Positions 10,980-20,160 of a DNA stretch of 33,349 bases are shown here, piece by piece. The number at the start of each line of letters is the position of its first letter. Positions within the stretch are counted from its first letter, which is position 1. Both the position numbers and the translations under genes were made by a program. Under the pieces are notes generated by a model. The model was not told the DNA's origin. It made no database searches and worked only from the letters and a program-made list of their open reading frames with translations. Source of the stretch: Gammaproteobacteria bacterium TMED1 (GTDB lineage: Bacteria > Pseudomonadota > Gammaproteobacteria > Pseudomonadales > Azotimanducaceae). The stretch spans positions 393,692 to 427,040 of the forward strand of contig NHBG02000020.1 of NCBI GenBank assembly GCA_002167855.2, given 5' to 3'.

Positions 10980-12542
10980 ATGGCGCTAAAACCAGCACTC
11001 ACCTTAAAAATGGGTCAGCAGCTTAGGATGACCCCTCAACTGCAGCAAGCAATTCGCTTACTGCAGCTTTCGACTGCTGAATTGGAACTGGAGATACAAC
11101 AAGCGCTAGAAACCAATCCAATGTTAGAGGAGCTAGGATTAGAAGATGCCAACAATAGTGATGAACAAATAACGCTAGATAGTCCTCAAACAGAGCAAGA
11201 GAAAGCAGATGAAGAGTCTAGAACACCAGTTGAATATGGAGTTGATAGGGAACCTCCTACGAGTGTGCCAGATCCTGAGATTGATGGCGAGGCTATACTG
11301 GACTCCTCCGAGCGAATCAAAGAAAGCACTATATCTGAGGATCTGCCAGTTGATAGTGTGTGGGAAGACGTCTTCGATGACGGAATCCAATCTACAAACT
11401 TTAGGAACGACAATGAAAGTGGTGGTTCATTCTTAGAAAATAGTGACAGCGTTGGGAACTCTATTCAATCGCACCTATTGGATCAAATCAATTTACTCCG
11501 CCTCTCTGATACCGATGAGTTTATCGCAGTGACTATCATCGATGCATTGGATAGAAATGGAACACTAACAATTACCACTGAAGATGTCCTAGATAGCGCT
11601 CCAACTGAATGGAAGCTCGAACTAGATGAGGTAGAGGCCGTCCTAACCTTAATCCAACACTTAGATCCTATCGGGATTGCATCCCGAAATATCCAGGAGT
11701 GTCTAACCATTCAGCTACGTAGCCTTCCTCCTGATACTCCATGGAAAGAACAAGCTATTAATTTAGTGCGACATTATATTTCCCATCTAGCCAATCGAGA
11801 TTATGGAATGATCGGCAGAAAAGCGAGACTTAAAGAGAGCGATCTTAGAGAGGTAATTGCTTTAATTGTTTCACTGAATCCGAGACCAGGGAGTGATATT
11901 GACGATAGTAAAATTGAATATATCGAACCTGATATTTTCGTATCAAAAAAAAATGATCGCTGGTCAGTCGAGCTAAATCCCAAATCAGCTCCCCGGATAA
12001 GAGTTAATCCGGAGTATGCCTCGCTGATAAGCCCCAAAATGAAGAGTAGCGATAATACTTACCTAAAAAATAACCTACAGGATGCCAGATGGTTTATAAA
12101 TTCTTTACAACAGCGAAATGATACGCTTCTTCGAGTAGCTTCTAAAATCGTGGAATTTCAGCGAGGCTTTTTAGAACATGGTGAGCAAGCTATGAAGCCC
12201 TTAGTTCTTCATGATATTGCAAATGCAGTAGATCTGCATGAATCAACAATCTCACGCGTTACTACACAAAAATATATGCATACTCCCGCTGGGGTTTTCG
12301 AATTAAAATATTTTTTTTCCAGCCACGTAAGTACACATACAGGAGGAGAAGTGTCCTCCACTGCTATCAGAGCCATCATTAAAAAATTAATTTCCGAAGA
12401 AAACCCAAAGAAACCTCTCAGTGATAATAAAATATCAGGCCTGCTTGCTAACCAAGATATCAAAGTTGCCAGACGAACAATTGCAAAGTACAGGGAATCT
12501 TTATTAATCCCCCCCTCGAATGAACGCAAACAACTAATGTGA
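10980..12542 (+). CDS. rpoN: RNA polymerase sigma-54 factor
   Basis: RpoN directs RNA polymerase to -24/-12 promoters that need an enhancer-binding activator. The 520-residue protein has the glutamine-rich activator region I at the start (LKMGQQLRMTPQLQQAIRLL), an acidic region II at about 50-130, then the core-binding and DNA-binding parts. The RpoN box ARRTIAKYRESL lies close to the C-terminus. SRVTTQKYMHTPAGVFELKYFFS (helix-turn-helix region) is clear in the last quarter. It sits between lptB and ptsN as in most proteobacteria, but hpf, normally next, is missing. No strong ribosome site precedes ATG 10980. I saw no convincing -24/-12 promoter in the window. Confidence 0.98.
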   Translation: MALKPALTLKMGQQLRMTPQLQQAIRLLQLSTAELELEIQQALETNPMLEELGLEDANNSDEQITLDSPQTEQEKADEESRTPVEYGVDREPPTSVPDPEIDGEAILDSSERIKESTISEDLPVDSVWEDVFDDGIQSTNFRNDNESGGSFLENSDSVGNSIQSHLLDQINLLRLSDTDEFIAVTIIDALDRNGTLTITTEDVLDSAPTEWKLELDEVEAVLTLIQHLDPIGIASRNIQECLTIQLRSLPPDTPWKEQAINLVRHYISHLANRDYGMIGRKARLKESDLREVIALIVSLNPRPGSDIDDSKIEYIEPDIFVSKKNDRWSVELNPKSAPRIRVNPEYASLISPKMKSSDNTYLKNNLQDARWFINSLQQRNDTLLRVASKIVEFQRGFLEHGEQAMKPLVLHDIANAVDLHESTISRVTTQKYMHTPAGVFELKYFFSSHVSTHTGGEVSSTAIRAIIKKLISEENPKKPLSDNKISGLLANQDIKVARRTIAKYRESLLIPPSNERKQLM

Positions 12543-12678
12543 CCTTGTTAGACTTAGAGGGACATTTTGTTATTTAGCATAGCCTATCCTCGATAAGCTT
12601 GTGGAAAAGCTATCGTGCCGACATATATAATTAGGCGTCGGTCAACACAAACTTTGCAGCAATGAATACTGATCCAAA
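12543..12678 (+). other. rpoN-ptsN intergenic region where hpf is expected
   Basis: These 136 bases are too short for hpf (about 300 bases) and no remnant of it could be read. An imperfect hairpin, CGATAAGCTT / AAGCTATCG with a six-base loop, lies at about 12591-12615 without a T-run. TATAAT lies near 12622, but no -35 partner was found at the right distance. A six-codon frame (12662-12682) ends in ATGA overlapping the ptsN start; it may be chance. Confidence 0.4.
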
Positions 12679-13158
12679 ATGAATATCGAATCTATCCTAA
12701 CGCCAGAGAGAACTTTCGCCAATTTAGAAAGTACAAGTAAAAAACGGGTAATGGAGCAAGCCTCTGGAATTTTGACAGGTGCTGAACCTGGTATTAGCCA
12801 GCAACACCTGTATAGCAAATTAATAGCACGCGAGAAAATTGGCCCTATCGTTATAGGTAAAAGAATCTCGAAACCACATTGCTGGGTAGAATGCTCAAAC
12901 ACTTTTGCCGCTCTCTTTAAGTTAAGTAGAGGTATCGACTGTAGTGCAATCGATGAAATTCCTGTAAGGATCGTTTTAGTTGTAATTGCGCCTCAGAATG
13001 AAGCCAATACTCATCTAGAAATATTAGCTATGCTTGCTAGTAAATTTGGGTCGCCCGTATTTTTTGAAGCAGTCTTTGGGGCAGAGAACGATATAGAGCC
13101 CTATAAAACTGCAATACTCAATCTTGATGAGTATCAAAGGCCTAATTTTCTAAGCTAG
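12679..13158 (+). CDS. ptsN: PtsN, nitrogen-PTS EIIA protein (divergent)
   Basis: PtsN is the terminal phosphoacceptor of the nitrogen PTS (PtsP to PtsO to PtsN) and controls potassium and other regulatory targets according to its phosphorylation state. The 159 residues fit the EIIA family in size and pattern: an early SKKRVMEQAS segment, LYSKLIAREKIG near 44-55, and THLEILAMLASKF near 110. The histidine expected to carry phosphate is H67. Its setting reads RISKPHCWVE, whereas the family normally has GIAIPHxxL, so the loop is unusual. The gene lies between rpoN and rapZ in its normal place. With ptsO damaged downstream, phosphorylation may be lost or supplied by another HPr. The start lacks a clear ribosome site. 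Confidence 0.9.
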   Translation: MNIESILTPERTFANLESTSKKRVMEQASGILTGAEPGISQQHLYSKLIAREKIGPIVIGKRISKPHCWVECSNTFAALFKLSRGIDCSAIDEIPVRIVLVVIAPQNEANTHLEILAMLASKFGSPVFFEAVFGAENDIEPYKTAILNLDEYQRPNFLS

Positions 13159-13225
13159 TTCGGGAAAGAGTGTGGATATAAAAATATTTGAAAGAAACTT
13201 TAGTTAATTAGACGAGGATGCCATA

Positions 13226-14077
13226 TTGATTACTCTTGTCGTCATAAGTGGTAGGTCAGGGTCAGGGAAAAGCACTGCGCTCCACGTTCTAGAGGATATG
13301 GGATTTTATTGTATCGATAACTTACCCATCACTTTGCTAAAGCCATTAGTAGACCATCTACCTTTGCAACCACGGGTAGCTGTAAGTGTTGATGCACGGA
13401 ATATCGGTGATGACTTGTTGAAATTCCCCGAAATATTGGAGACCTTCAATCCGTCAGATATTCAAGTAAAAGTTGTTTTTCTGGATTCCAGTAGCAACGC
13501 TTTAGTGAAAAGATTTAGTGAGACTAGACGCAAGCACCCCCTAAGTGATGAGGATCGAGATCTTCAAGAAGCATTAGATTTTGAGTCCACTCTACTAGAA
13601 CCAATTTCTGATCTTGCCGATTTAGCAATTGATACGACACTTCTCTCGATGCATGAACTGAGGGATCTTGTTAAATCCAGAGTCGCAATTGTTAACCATG
13701 AATTTGCTTTACTTTTTCAATCGTTCGCTTATAAAACTGGAGTCCCCATTGACGCAGATCTTTTGTTTGACGCTAGGTGTCTCACAAACCCTCACTGGAA
13801 GCCGAATCTAAGGAATCTCACTGGACGAGATACAGCCGTTCAGGCATTTTTGCAAAAGCAACCTGAAGTGGTCTCAATGTATAATGATATATTATCCTAT
13901 CTTGAGTCTTGGTTACCCAAGTTCGAGGCCAACAACCGAAGCTACATGACAGTTGCAATTGGATGTACCGGGGGGCAGCATCGATCAGTCTATATTGTAG
14001 ATAAACTTTACGACCACTTTAAAAATACGTGGAAGAACGTTCAGGTCCGGCACCGAGAACTAAGTAAAACCGAATGA
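13226..14077 (+). CDS. rapZ: RapZ, RNase adaptor / nucleotide-binding protein
   Basis: RapZ in E. coli binds glucosamine-6-phosphate and guides RNase E to the GlmZ small RNA, so setting GlmS and amino-sugar supply; orthologues elsewhere are P-loop proteins of the same locus. The 283-residue product has Walker A GRSGSGKST at 9-17, LEDMGFYCIDNLP right after, and DTRR-like SETRRKHPLSDEDR near 97. The conserved C-terminal domain includes GIPIDADLLFDARCLTNPHW-type residues and GCTGGQHRSVYI near 250. The start is TTG at 13226, supported by GAGGA about eight bases upstream; the nearby ATG (13218) is out of frame. The stop overlaps the ptsO ATG by four bases. Confidence 0.97.
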   Translation: MITLVVISGRSGSGKSTALHVLEDMGFYCIDNLPITLLKPLVDHLPLQPRVAVSVDARNIGDDLLKFPEILETFNPSDIQVKVVFLDSSSNALVKRFSETRRKHPLSDEDRDLQEALDFESTLLEPISDLADLAIDTTLLSMHELRDLVKSRVAIVNHEFALLFQSFAYKTGVPIDADLLFDARCLTNPHWKPNLRNLTGRDTAVQAFLQKQPEVVSMYNDILSYLESWLPKFEANNRSYMTVAIGCTGGQHRSVYIVDKLYDHFKNTWKNVQVRHRELSKTE

Positions 14078-14337
14078 TTTGCTGTAAAACAGTTATCTGC
14101 AATAAGCTTGGACTTCATGCTCGTGCGGCATCTGCTTTCGTTTAAAGAGTAATGAATTTTTCTTCAACAATGAGTGTTATCTATCTTTATAATTCAAGTA
14201 ACGCAAAGAGTATCATGATAATGCTTGAGGCAGGTTATGGGGCCGAGATTGAAAGATGTTTGGAAGATTCTGATGAAGAGATAGTGGTGCGTAAGTTAAT
14301 TGAATTCGTCGAACAAACATTTGGCGAAGCAGAATGA
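14074..14337 (+). pseudogene. ptsO: ptsO (NPr, HPr-like phosphocarrier) interrupted by an in-frame stop
   Basis: From ATG 14074 (ATGA overlap with the rapZ stop) one frame reads MICCKTVICNKLGLHARAAS then AFV, then TAA at 14143-14145. It then continues without a shift through NFSSTMSVIY, SSNAKSIM, EAGYGAEIE and DEEIVVRKLIEFVEQ to TGA 14335-14337. The pieces align residue for residue with HPr: the active-site histidine is in GLHARA, and the stop replaces the residue equivalent to K24 of E. coli HPr (FVK). After the NAKSIM helix two residues are missing relative to HPr. The final stop overlaps the darP ATG, so the original operon spacing is preserved. The product would end at 23 residues. Stop read-through, or a sequencing error at this codon, would be alternatives to a true pseudogene. 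An ATG at 14152 could start only the half lacking the histidine. Confidence 0.85.
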
Positions 14338-14843
14338 CTGAGCATAACTCCATAGACGACCAAGAAGGAATTAGTCCCCATATCAGCAAGTCCCAACAGA
14401 AGAGGGATTTATCAAAACTCAGAGATATGGTCCAAGAACTAATCAATTATACGAATGAAAAAGTCCGCTCATTGGGAGTGGAGGAAATCACTGCCGCAGT
14501 ACTTCTGGCTAGAAGAACGACTAGGGCCACTGTCAAAAAGCGCCAAATCCAATACATCACAAAACTCATCTATAAAAGTGAACCGGGAGTGATCGCGAGA
14601 CTCACGGACCTTTTCGATCAGAAAAATGTCAAAAAAAGATACCAAAAAATAGCACTTTGGAGAGAAGGCTTACTCAAGGATGATGGCGAAACCTTTTCAT
14701 TGATTGTTGCCGACTACCCAAATATAAACCGCCAATATCTTCAACAACTTATTCGTAAAGCGACCATCGAGAAAGAAACAGGAAAAAATGGAAGCGCGTC
14801 TAAAAAACTTTTCCATTTCCTCAAAGAATTAGATGCCTATTGA
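14334..14843 (+). CDS. darP: DarP/YjgA, ribosome-associated 50S assembly factor
   Basis: DarP (formerly YjgA) associates with late 50S precursors and helps maturation near the peptidyl-transferase centre. The 169-residue protein is helical and basic. Family features are the early SKSQQKRDLSKLRDMVQEL, the VKKRQIQYITKLIY stretch near 62-76, and DYPNINRQYLQQLIRKATIEKE near 125, followed by a C-terminal FHFLKELD that matches the FQYLREL ending. Its ATG overlaps the end of the ptsO reading frame, suggesting it was translated by coupling; with ptsO broken it may depend on re-initiation. The 3' end overlaps yhdP tail-to-tail by seven bases. Confidence 0.93.
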   Translation: MTEHNSIDDQEGISPHISKSQQKRDLSKLRDMVQELINYTNEKVRSLGVEEITAAVLLARRTTRATVKKRQIQYITKLIYKSEPGVIARLTDLFDQKNVKKRYQKIALWREGLLKDDGETFSLIVADYPNINRQYLQQLIRKATIEKETGKNGSASKKLFHFLKELDAY

Positions 14844-17800
14844 GCAGAACCAGACCTCTTTTCAATATTGTCATTGAAGAGCGAATCCAACTCAATCTTT
14901 GGCGACTCTATGGTTCCACTAACAGTATATTTTGCACTACTTACCTGGTTTATTTGAGATTTGAGAACTCGTTGAGCTAACAAAACCCCCAGTCCTGCAA
15001 GAGGACCGGTAGCAATTGCGCTATAAGCCGCATACCAGGGTAAATTTTTACTCACACGCAAAGTAACGATCATATCATTATCGAGCTCTCGCGTATTTAG
15101 ATCCGCATTACCGGCAATTTTAAAATTACTAGTCGAGCCCTCAACAACTATAGGCTCTAATATGCTTATCTTTCCTTTACTATAATTTGTCGATCCTGTT
15201 ACCTTGTTGAAACTCCAGCCTTTCTGGACTACATCAGAGAAGTCAAAATTTAATCTTCTTCCAAGTTGAGCGAAATCAAAAATTCCTAATAGCTTTAATG
15301 CCGCACCTGGATCAGCCTGCACAAAGCGACCTTCACCATTCAGTAGCTTGATATGCCCTTCTAAAATATCCATATCAATAGCAGCAGGACTACCCTCCCA
15401 TACAAAAGATGCTGAAAGATTAAAATTACTCCCTTCAACACTAGACGCATAACCCCATTTTTCTAAAGCTGTCCCCAAATCCTCTATACCGATAATACCT
15501 TCGAAAGAAGAAACATATTTATCTTCATAACTCCAATCAAATTTAGAGCCTTTCATTACAGAGATACCTTTAACCCGACCCTCTAAGTTTACCAAGCTTA
15601 CTCCCCTTGCATCCGGTCTCAACTCAAATGACCAATGACCATAGCCTTCATCGCCGAAAAAAAGTTCATCAATCGTAAAGTTGGCATCAATTAATTCCTT
15701 TGAGGAAAGAAGACTCATAGGATCGTTACTTTCTTCAGTTTTTGGAAACCTTAAGTGGTTTAGATTAACTAAAAGAGGGGACTCCTCTTCATCAGGAATA
15801 ATAAACTCTCCCTTAACATTCTCGTTGCTAATAAAGGCTCTCCATGCATCTGGTAGCCTTTCAAGGTGAACCCTAACACCCGAAAGTGGTAATGAGTAAA
15901 AGTTTAAACTGCCAATATCTATTGAAAGCAACTCATTATTCTCACTAATACTAGGGTGAAAAAGCTGATCTGAGACATTCTCTGTATCTAAAAAAACATT
16001 ATACCAGTCTTCATAATTTGCGTACTCAAGGGCACCTGTCACTAGCAAGGAATCATATGATATTTCACTCCCTTGGATTGATCCGAAATGGACTCGACCT
16101 CCCGTCACTAAACGCTCCTGAGTAGAAAGGTATGCGATCAGCTGCCCCAGCCTAAAATTTATTTTAGATCCTGATTCTGAAAAATCTTGACGGTAGTAAA
16201 GAGACCGCTCCTCTTTCTTATTTTTACCTACGGGGACGGGGAAATTAAGCTCCATCCCGGTAAGATTTGACCACACCTGAAAATAACTGTTTTCAGAGTC
16301 TGGCCCAAAAGGGATATGCAAAGAAGCACGATAGGAAGATTTCCCGTAAAATCGACTAAGGATATCTTGTCGAGACCATTCATAAAGTTTACTCGCCTCA
16401 ACCTTACCTATTAAATCAATTACTACTTCGCCAGAATTATTTCCTAAATCCGTAGCAATACTACCAGAGACGTTTTCGCCGAAGAGCACACCAATAAATT
16501 GGGAAGAGTTAAGTCCAGAGTGTGTTTCATATTTAAGATTACCGTTTACTCTTTCTATATCTAGATTTTGATCTGCGAAATTAAGGTTATTATTAGCCAG
16601 GAAAACCGATATATTACTATAGATCTCATCATCTCCACCTAGTGCGAAAGGAATCTCAAATTCTGCAGTGCCAATAAAATTCCCTGTTCCTGACCAATGC
16701 CTAGATATATTCATTATTTTATCTTTAACTGGCGTTTCGTTTAATATGCGAAAACCATCAATTAACATCCCTTCTATATCTGCTGAAACCGAGACACTTT
16801 TCGCCTGTCCTCCATAAGGGTTTCTTACGAATACATTGATTTTTGTTAGATCTAGTGAGAATATTTTTGCATTCCCATTACTAGAAACCAAGCCCCCGTT
16901 ATTTATATGGAATAGCGCATTTAAGTCAGTAAGCATTGGCCATTCTTGATGATACTTAAGATTAGTATTACGTACCCGGAAATAGCTTTCGAAAGTTTTG
17001 GCTATCTTTGGAGAACTTTTAGCAAAAACTCCATGGAATAATAATCCACTATCTTCTACTTTTCCCGCAATTACAGACGATTCCAACCAATCTAATAATC
17101 GTGAGGGCAAAGTATCAGGAATGTAACGATAAGATTCCTTTAGTGGACTTTCATTAACACCCAAAAGTAATTCCCAGTTATAATCTGCTGCTCTCGGAAA
17201 ATTTAGCTTTATTTTCCCCACAGCACTAACATCATTATAAGAAAACTTTACCAATCTACTGCTGACTCTGAAAATATCTTCGTCATTAATGTAAAGCATG
17301 CGTCCTCTGATGGAGTCAAAGGGCCAAACCTCAGAAAAATGAGATTTAAAATATAAATCAACATTCTTACTATCAATATCGAGATACCCTCGCTTCGGAC
17401 TTAAAGAAATTATTCCACTTAGATTTCGCATCTCTGGGGAACCAAGATAAGTATCAAAATTTACATTATCTAGTACACTTACCACTTGATAGTCTCTTTC
17501 CCATTTTTCCAAATCTAAATATAGGAAGGTTTCCTTTAGTGAACCGGTTGGCCTTATAACCTCAATCGCACTCTGGAGTTTTTTAGAGGCTATTTGCGGT
17601 TCAAAATTAAGCATGAACGATGATAATTGCTGAAGCTCTAGCTTCGGCATTGTAAATACCACTTGGTTCAACTTACGGGATAGCGAACCATAAAGACCAC
17701 TAAGGTCAATCACGTCATTATCTAGTTGGATAGCAATTTCCTGTCCGGTAAATTTGAGTTCGTCCCCCGATATTTTCATGCCTAAGGAGAGCTCTCCCCC

Positions 17801-18658
17801 AAGCATAATTTTTTCTTTAGCATTACCCAAGAGTATGGCGTTAATGTCAATGTTGCTTAGGATACTTGTATGGTCTGGGTCAATAGATACCCAAACTTCA
17901 TTATCGATCGAAACATCTGAAAATCGATGTGACAAATGAGTAAGGTCAATTAGATGCTCTAAATCACTACCAAAAATTTCCGCATAAAAATCTCCCTTAA
18001 AACCGGACTTTTTTAAGTTTCCCCTGTATTTACCCAAAAAATTTATGGAGCCATAAGTTTTTTTATTCTTTCCAAGGATTTTAAGAGGTACTGAAATCCT
18101 CCTATCACCTCTGGCTTCCGATTGAAGGACGAGATTACTAATCGATAGAATATAATCTCCTCTAGCACTCATCAGATTAATATCGATCTCATCTACTCTG
18201 GCGGCACTTAAGTAGTGCAAAAACTCCATACCTAAATCAAGATCGAAAAATTCCAGAGACTTTGGAAAACCAAAAGCATTCCATTCACCAGGCATTGACT
18301 GTTCAATATCAAGTTCGACGCTCTTTAGTTCAATAGCGGTTACAACAACACTTCTGTTAAGAAAGCTTTTTAATGTGTCTATACGCAAGGTCAGATGATC
18401 AAAATATATTGATTCACCCAACGCTACGTGATCAAGAGTTATTTCTGGATCAAAGTAAATCCAATTCCCTTCAATAGCACCGATATTTACGTCCATATTG
18501 AGTTTTTGTTCCATCCATCGGATAACATGATCCCTGTACAAATCACTAACACTTAAAATAAGTCGACCTATACTTACATAAATAGCTGCAACAATTAGTA
18601 TAACGAGGATTACGAACTGTATAATGGATATTGTATTTTTCAATGAAATCCGACGCAT
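14837..18658 (-). CDS. yhdP: YhdP-family AsmA-like lipid-transport protein
   Basis: YhdP is a very long AsmA-like protein that spans from the inner membrane toward the outer membrane and, in E. coli, helps carry phospholipids. The 1273 residues start with one membrane segment (about 10-32, ISIIQFVILVILIVAAIYVS). A periplasmic region rich in beta strands runs the whole length, with an AsmA-type start (MDVNIGAIEGNWIYFDPEI near 54). The C-terminal end has the family-like GEGRFVQADPGAALKLLGIF and DFSDVVQKGWSFNKVTG, then NADLNTRELDNDMIVTLRVS and a final hydrophobic ATGPLAGLGVLLAQ. Length is typical (E. coli about 1266). The gene lies 11 bases after rng, a common pairing, and converges on darP. Confidence 0.94.
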   Translation of the reverse strand: MRRISLKNTISIIQFVILVILIVAAIYVSIGRLILSVSDLYRDHVIRWMEQKLNMDVNIGAIEGNWIYFDPEITLDHVALGESIYFDHLTLRIDTLKSFLNRSVVVTAIELKSVELDIEQSMPGEWNAFGFPKSLEFFDLDLGMEFLHYLSAARVDEIDINLMSARGDYILSISNLVLQSEARGDRRISVPLKILGKNKKTYGSINFLGKYRGNLKKSGFKGDFYAEIFGSDLEHLIDLTHLSHRFSDVSIDNEVWVSIDPDHTSILSNIDINAILLGNAKEKIMLGGELSLGMKISGDELKFTGQEIAIQLDNDVIDLSGLYGSLSRKLNQVVFTMPKLELQQLSSFMLNFEPQIASKKLQSAIEVIRPTGSLKETFLYLDLEKWERDYQVVSVLDNVNFDTYLGSPEMRNLSGIISLSPKRGYLDIDSKNVDLYFKSHFSEVWPFDSIRGRMLYINDEDIFRVSSRLVKFSYNDVSAVGKIKLNFPRAADYNWELLLGVNESPLKESYRYIPDTLPSRLLDWLESSVIAGKVEDSGLLFHGVFAKSSPKIAKTFESYFRVRNTNLKYHQEWPMLTDLNALFHINNGGLVSSNGNAKIFSLDLTKINVFVRNPYGGQAKSVSVSADIEGMLIDGFRILNETPVKDKIMNISRHWSGTGNFIGTAEFEIPFALGGDDEIYSNISVFLANNNLNFADQNLDIERVNGNLKYETHSGLNSSQFIGVLFGENVSGSIATDLGNNSGEVVIDLIGKVEASKLYEWSRQDILSRFYGKSSYRASLHIPFGPDSENSYFQVWSNLTGMELNFPVPVGKNKKEERSLYYRQDFSESGSKINFRLGQLIAYLSTQERLVTGGRVHFGSIQGSEISYDSLLVTGALEYANYEDWYNVFLDTENVSDQLFHPSISENNELLSIDIGSLNFYSLPLSGVRVHLERLPDAWRAFISNENVKGEFIIPDEEESPLLVNLNHLRFPKTEESNDPMSLLSSKELIDANFTIDELFFGDEGYGHWSFELRPDARGVSLVNLEGRVKGISVMKGSKFDWSYEDKYVSSFEGIIGIEDLGTALEKWGYASSVEGSNFNLSASFVWEGSPAAIDMDILEGHIKLLNGEGRFVQADPGAALKLLGIFDFAQLGRRLNFDFSDVVQKGWSFNKVTGSTNYSKGKISILEPIVVEGSTSNFKIAGNADLNTRELDNDMIVTLRVSKNLPWYAAYSAIATGPLAGLGVLLAQRVLKSQINQVSSAKYTVSGTIESPKIELDSLFNDNIEKRSGSAQ

Positions 18659-18669
18659 AGATTTTCTCG

Positions 18670-20142
18670 CTAATTTGAAACCTCGATAACATCGAATTCT
18701 TCCTGCTGATAACCTAACTCCGCCTGTAAACGTATCTCTAGTCCTAAAGCTTCGGATAGACGAACAATAGAATTAGACTTATCCTCCGACAGCCTATTAA
18801 CTACCAATTTTGATGCCTTAACTAAACAAATCTTCTTATAGCGTCCAGCCCTTCGATAAATTTCATTTACTATTTCTAAACAGACAATTTCGGCTGTCTT
18901 AACGAACCCACGACCTCTGCAGCACTTGCACGGCTCACAAACCGTTCTTACTAAACTTTCACTGTCACGTTTCCTTACTAACTGTACAAGACCGAAGTCC
19001 GAGAAATTCGAAAAATTACTTTTTACTCTGTATGATTGCGAAGTATTCTCCAAAGTTCGAAGCACCTGTCTTTTATGCTCTTCATCCTCCATATCGATGA
19101 AATCAATAACAACGATTCCACCAATATTTCGAAGTCGAAGTTGCCAGGGTATCGAAACAGCAGCCTCTGAGTTAGTTGCCAAGATCGTCTCTTTAGCTGC
19201 TTTTTTTCCACCAGATCTTCCGGTATTAACGTCTATCGTGGTCATGGCTTCTGTCTGTTCAATAACCAAATAACCCCCAGATCTGAGGATAACCCGTTCC
19301 TCCATAGCTAAATTAATTTGATCTTCTAAATCATGATTATCGAAGACTAAGTCTTCACTACTGGATAGCTCTAGTATAGGTAATTTAGCAGGAATAAACT
19401 CAGCGAGAAATTTTGAAAATGCATCCTTGGTCTCCTGTGTATCGACAAGAATTCGTGAGGTTCTAACACTAACGATATCGCGAATGACCTGCAGAGGGAG
19501 CGAGGGCTCCGTATAAATTATGGAGGAAGACATTTCTAGTTTACTTCTATCAAGAATTTTCAGCCATCTATCACTAAGTAATTGTATATCTTTAGACAAA
19601 ATACTCGAATCAATATTCTCTGCTGCAGTTCGAACAATGAATCCCCCTTTATTCTTGGAAATTAAAAAAATTACCTCTTTCAATCTTAAACGTTCTTTTG
19701 GATCCTCAATTCGTTCCGAAATCGTGATTCCTCTAGAATAAGGTCTGTAGACCAGATGCCTCGATACCAACGAAAGATTAGCTGTAACTCGGTGCGTCTT
19801 ATTGTTGCTTGGATCCTTAGTAACCTGAACCAATAATTTCTGTCCTTCATATAATAGCTTTCTCATAGAGACTGACTGAGGATCTAGATCCATCCTCTCA
19901 AATAACACGGAGGAAATGGGCACTGCATCCTTACGTTGAATAAACGCATCCCTCTCATTACCAATATCAACGAAAGCACCATCGATTGCAGGCAAAATTC
20001 TTGTTACCTTACCTTTATAAATATTTCCAAGTGTACTTCGATGATTAGTGCGTTCAGTATAAATCTCCCGCAGTAAACCTTGCTCTGTAACGGCAACTCG
20101 ACTCACACTCTCTGTTACATTTACGAAAATTTCTTCTTCCAT
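18670..20142 (-). CDS. rng: Ribonuclease G
   Basis: RNase G is an RNase E paralogue that trims the 5' end of 16S rRNA and cuts some mRNAs. The 490 residues show an S1-type RNA-binding domain near 35-125 (LGNIYKGKVTRILPAIDGAF), 5'-sensor and RNase H-like parts, and a catalytic core. D304 (TTIDVNTGR) and D347 (VVIDFIDME) match the two metal-binding aspartates of RNase E. The zinc-link is C405-K-C-C408 in CKCCRGRGFVKT, where E. coli RNase G has CPTCHGRG. It ends EEFDVIEV as in the family and lacks the long RNase E scaffold. The start MEEEIFVNVTES matches family N-termini. It lies 18 bases after maf. Confidence 0.97.
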   Translation of the reverse strand: MEEEIFVNVTESVSRVAVTEQGLLREIYTERTNHRSTLGNIYKGKVTRILPAIDGAFVDIGNERDAFIQRKDAVPISSVLFERMDLDPQSVSMRKLLYEGQKLLVQVTKDPSNNKTHRVTANLSLVSRHLVYRPYSRGITISERIEDPKERLRLKEVIFLISKNKGGFIVRTAAENIDSSILSKDIQLLSDRWLKILDRSKLEMSSSIIYTEPSLPLQVIRDIVSVRTSRILVDTQETKDAFSKFLAEFIPAKLPILELSSSEDLVFDNHDLEDQINLAMEERVILRSGGYLVIEQTEAMTTIDVNTGRSGGKKAAKETILATNSEAAVSIPWQLRLRNIGGIVVIDFIDMEDEEHKRQVLRTLENTSQSYRVKSNFSNFSDFGLVQLVRKRDSESLVRTVCEPCKCCRGRGFVKTAEIVCLEIVNEIYRRAGRYKKICLVKASKLVVNRLSEDKSNSIVRLSEALGLEIRLQAELGYQQEEFDVIEVSN

Positions 20143-20160
20143 CTCGACTACACCTTTTGT

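Noticed and set aside
12662-12682. Six-codon leader frame overlapping the ptsN start
   Set aside because: No ribosome site, no repeated regulatory codons and no attenuator hairpins; it may be chance.
14152-14337. Independent 61-residue gene starting at ATG 14152
   Set aside because: It is in the same frame as the upstream HPr start and continues the HPr alignment exactly, so it is the second half of ptsO.
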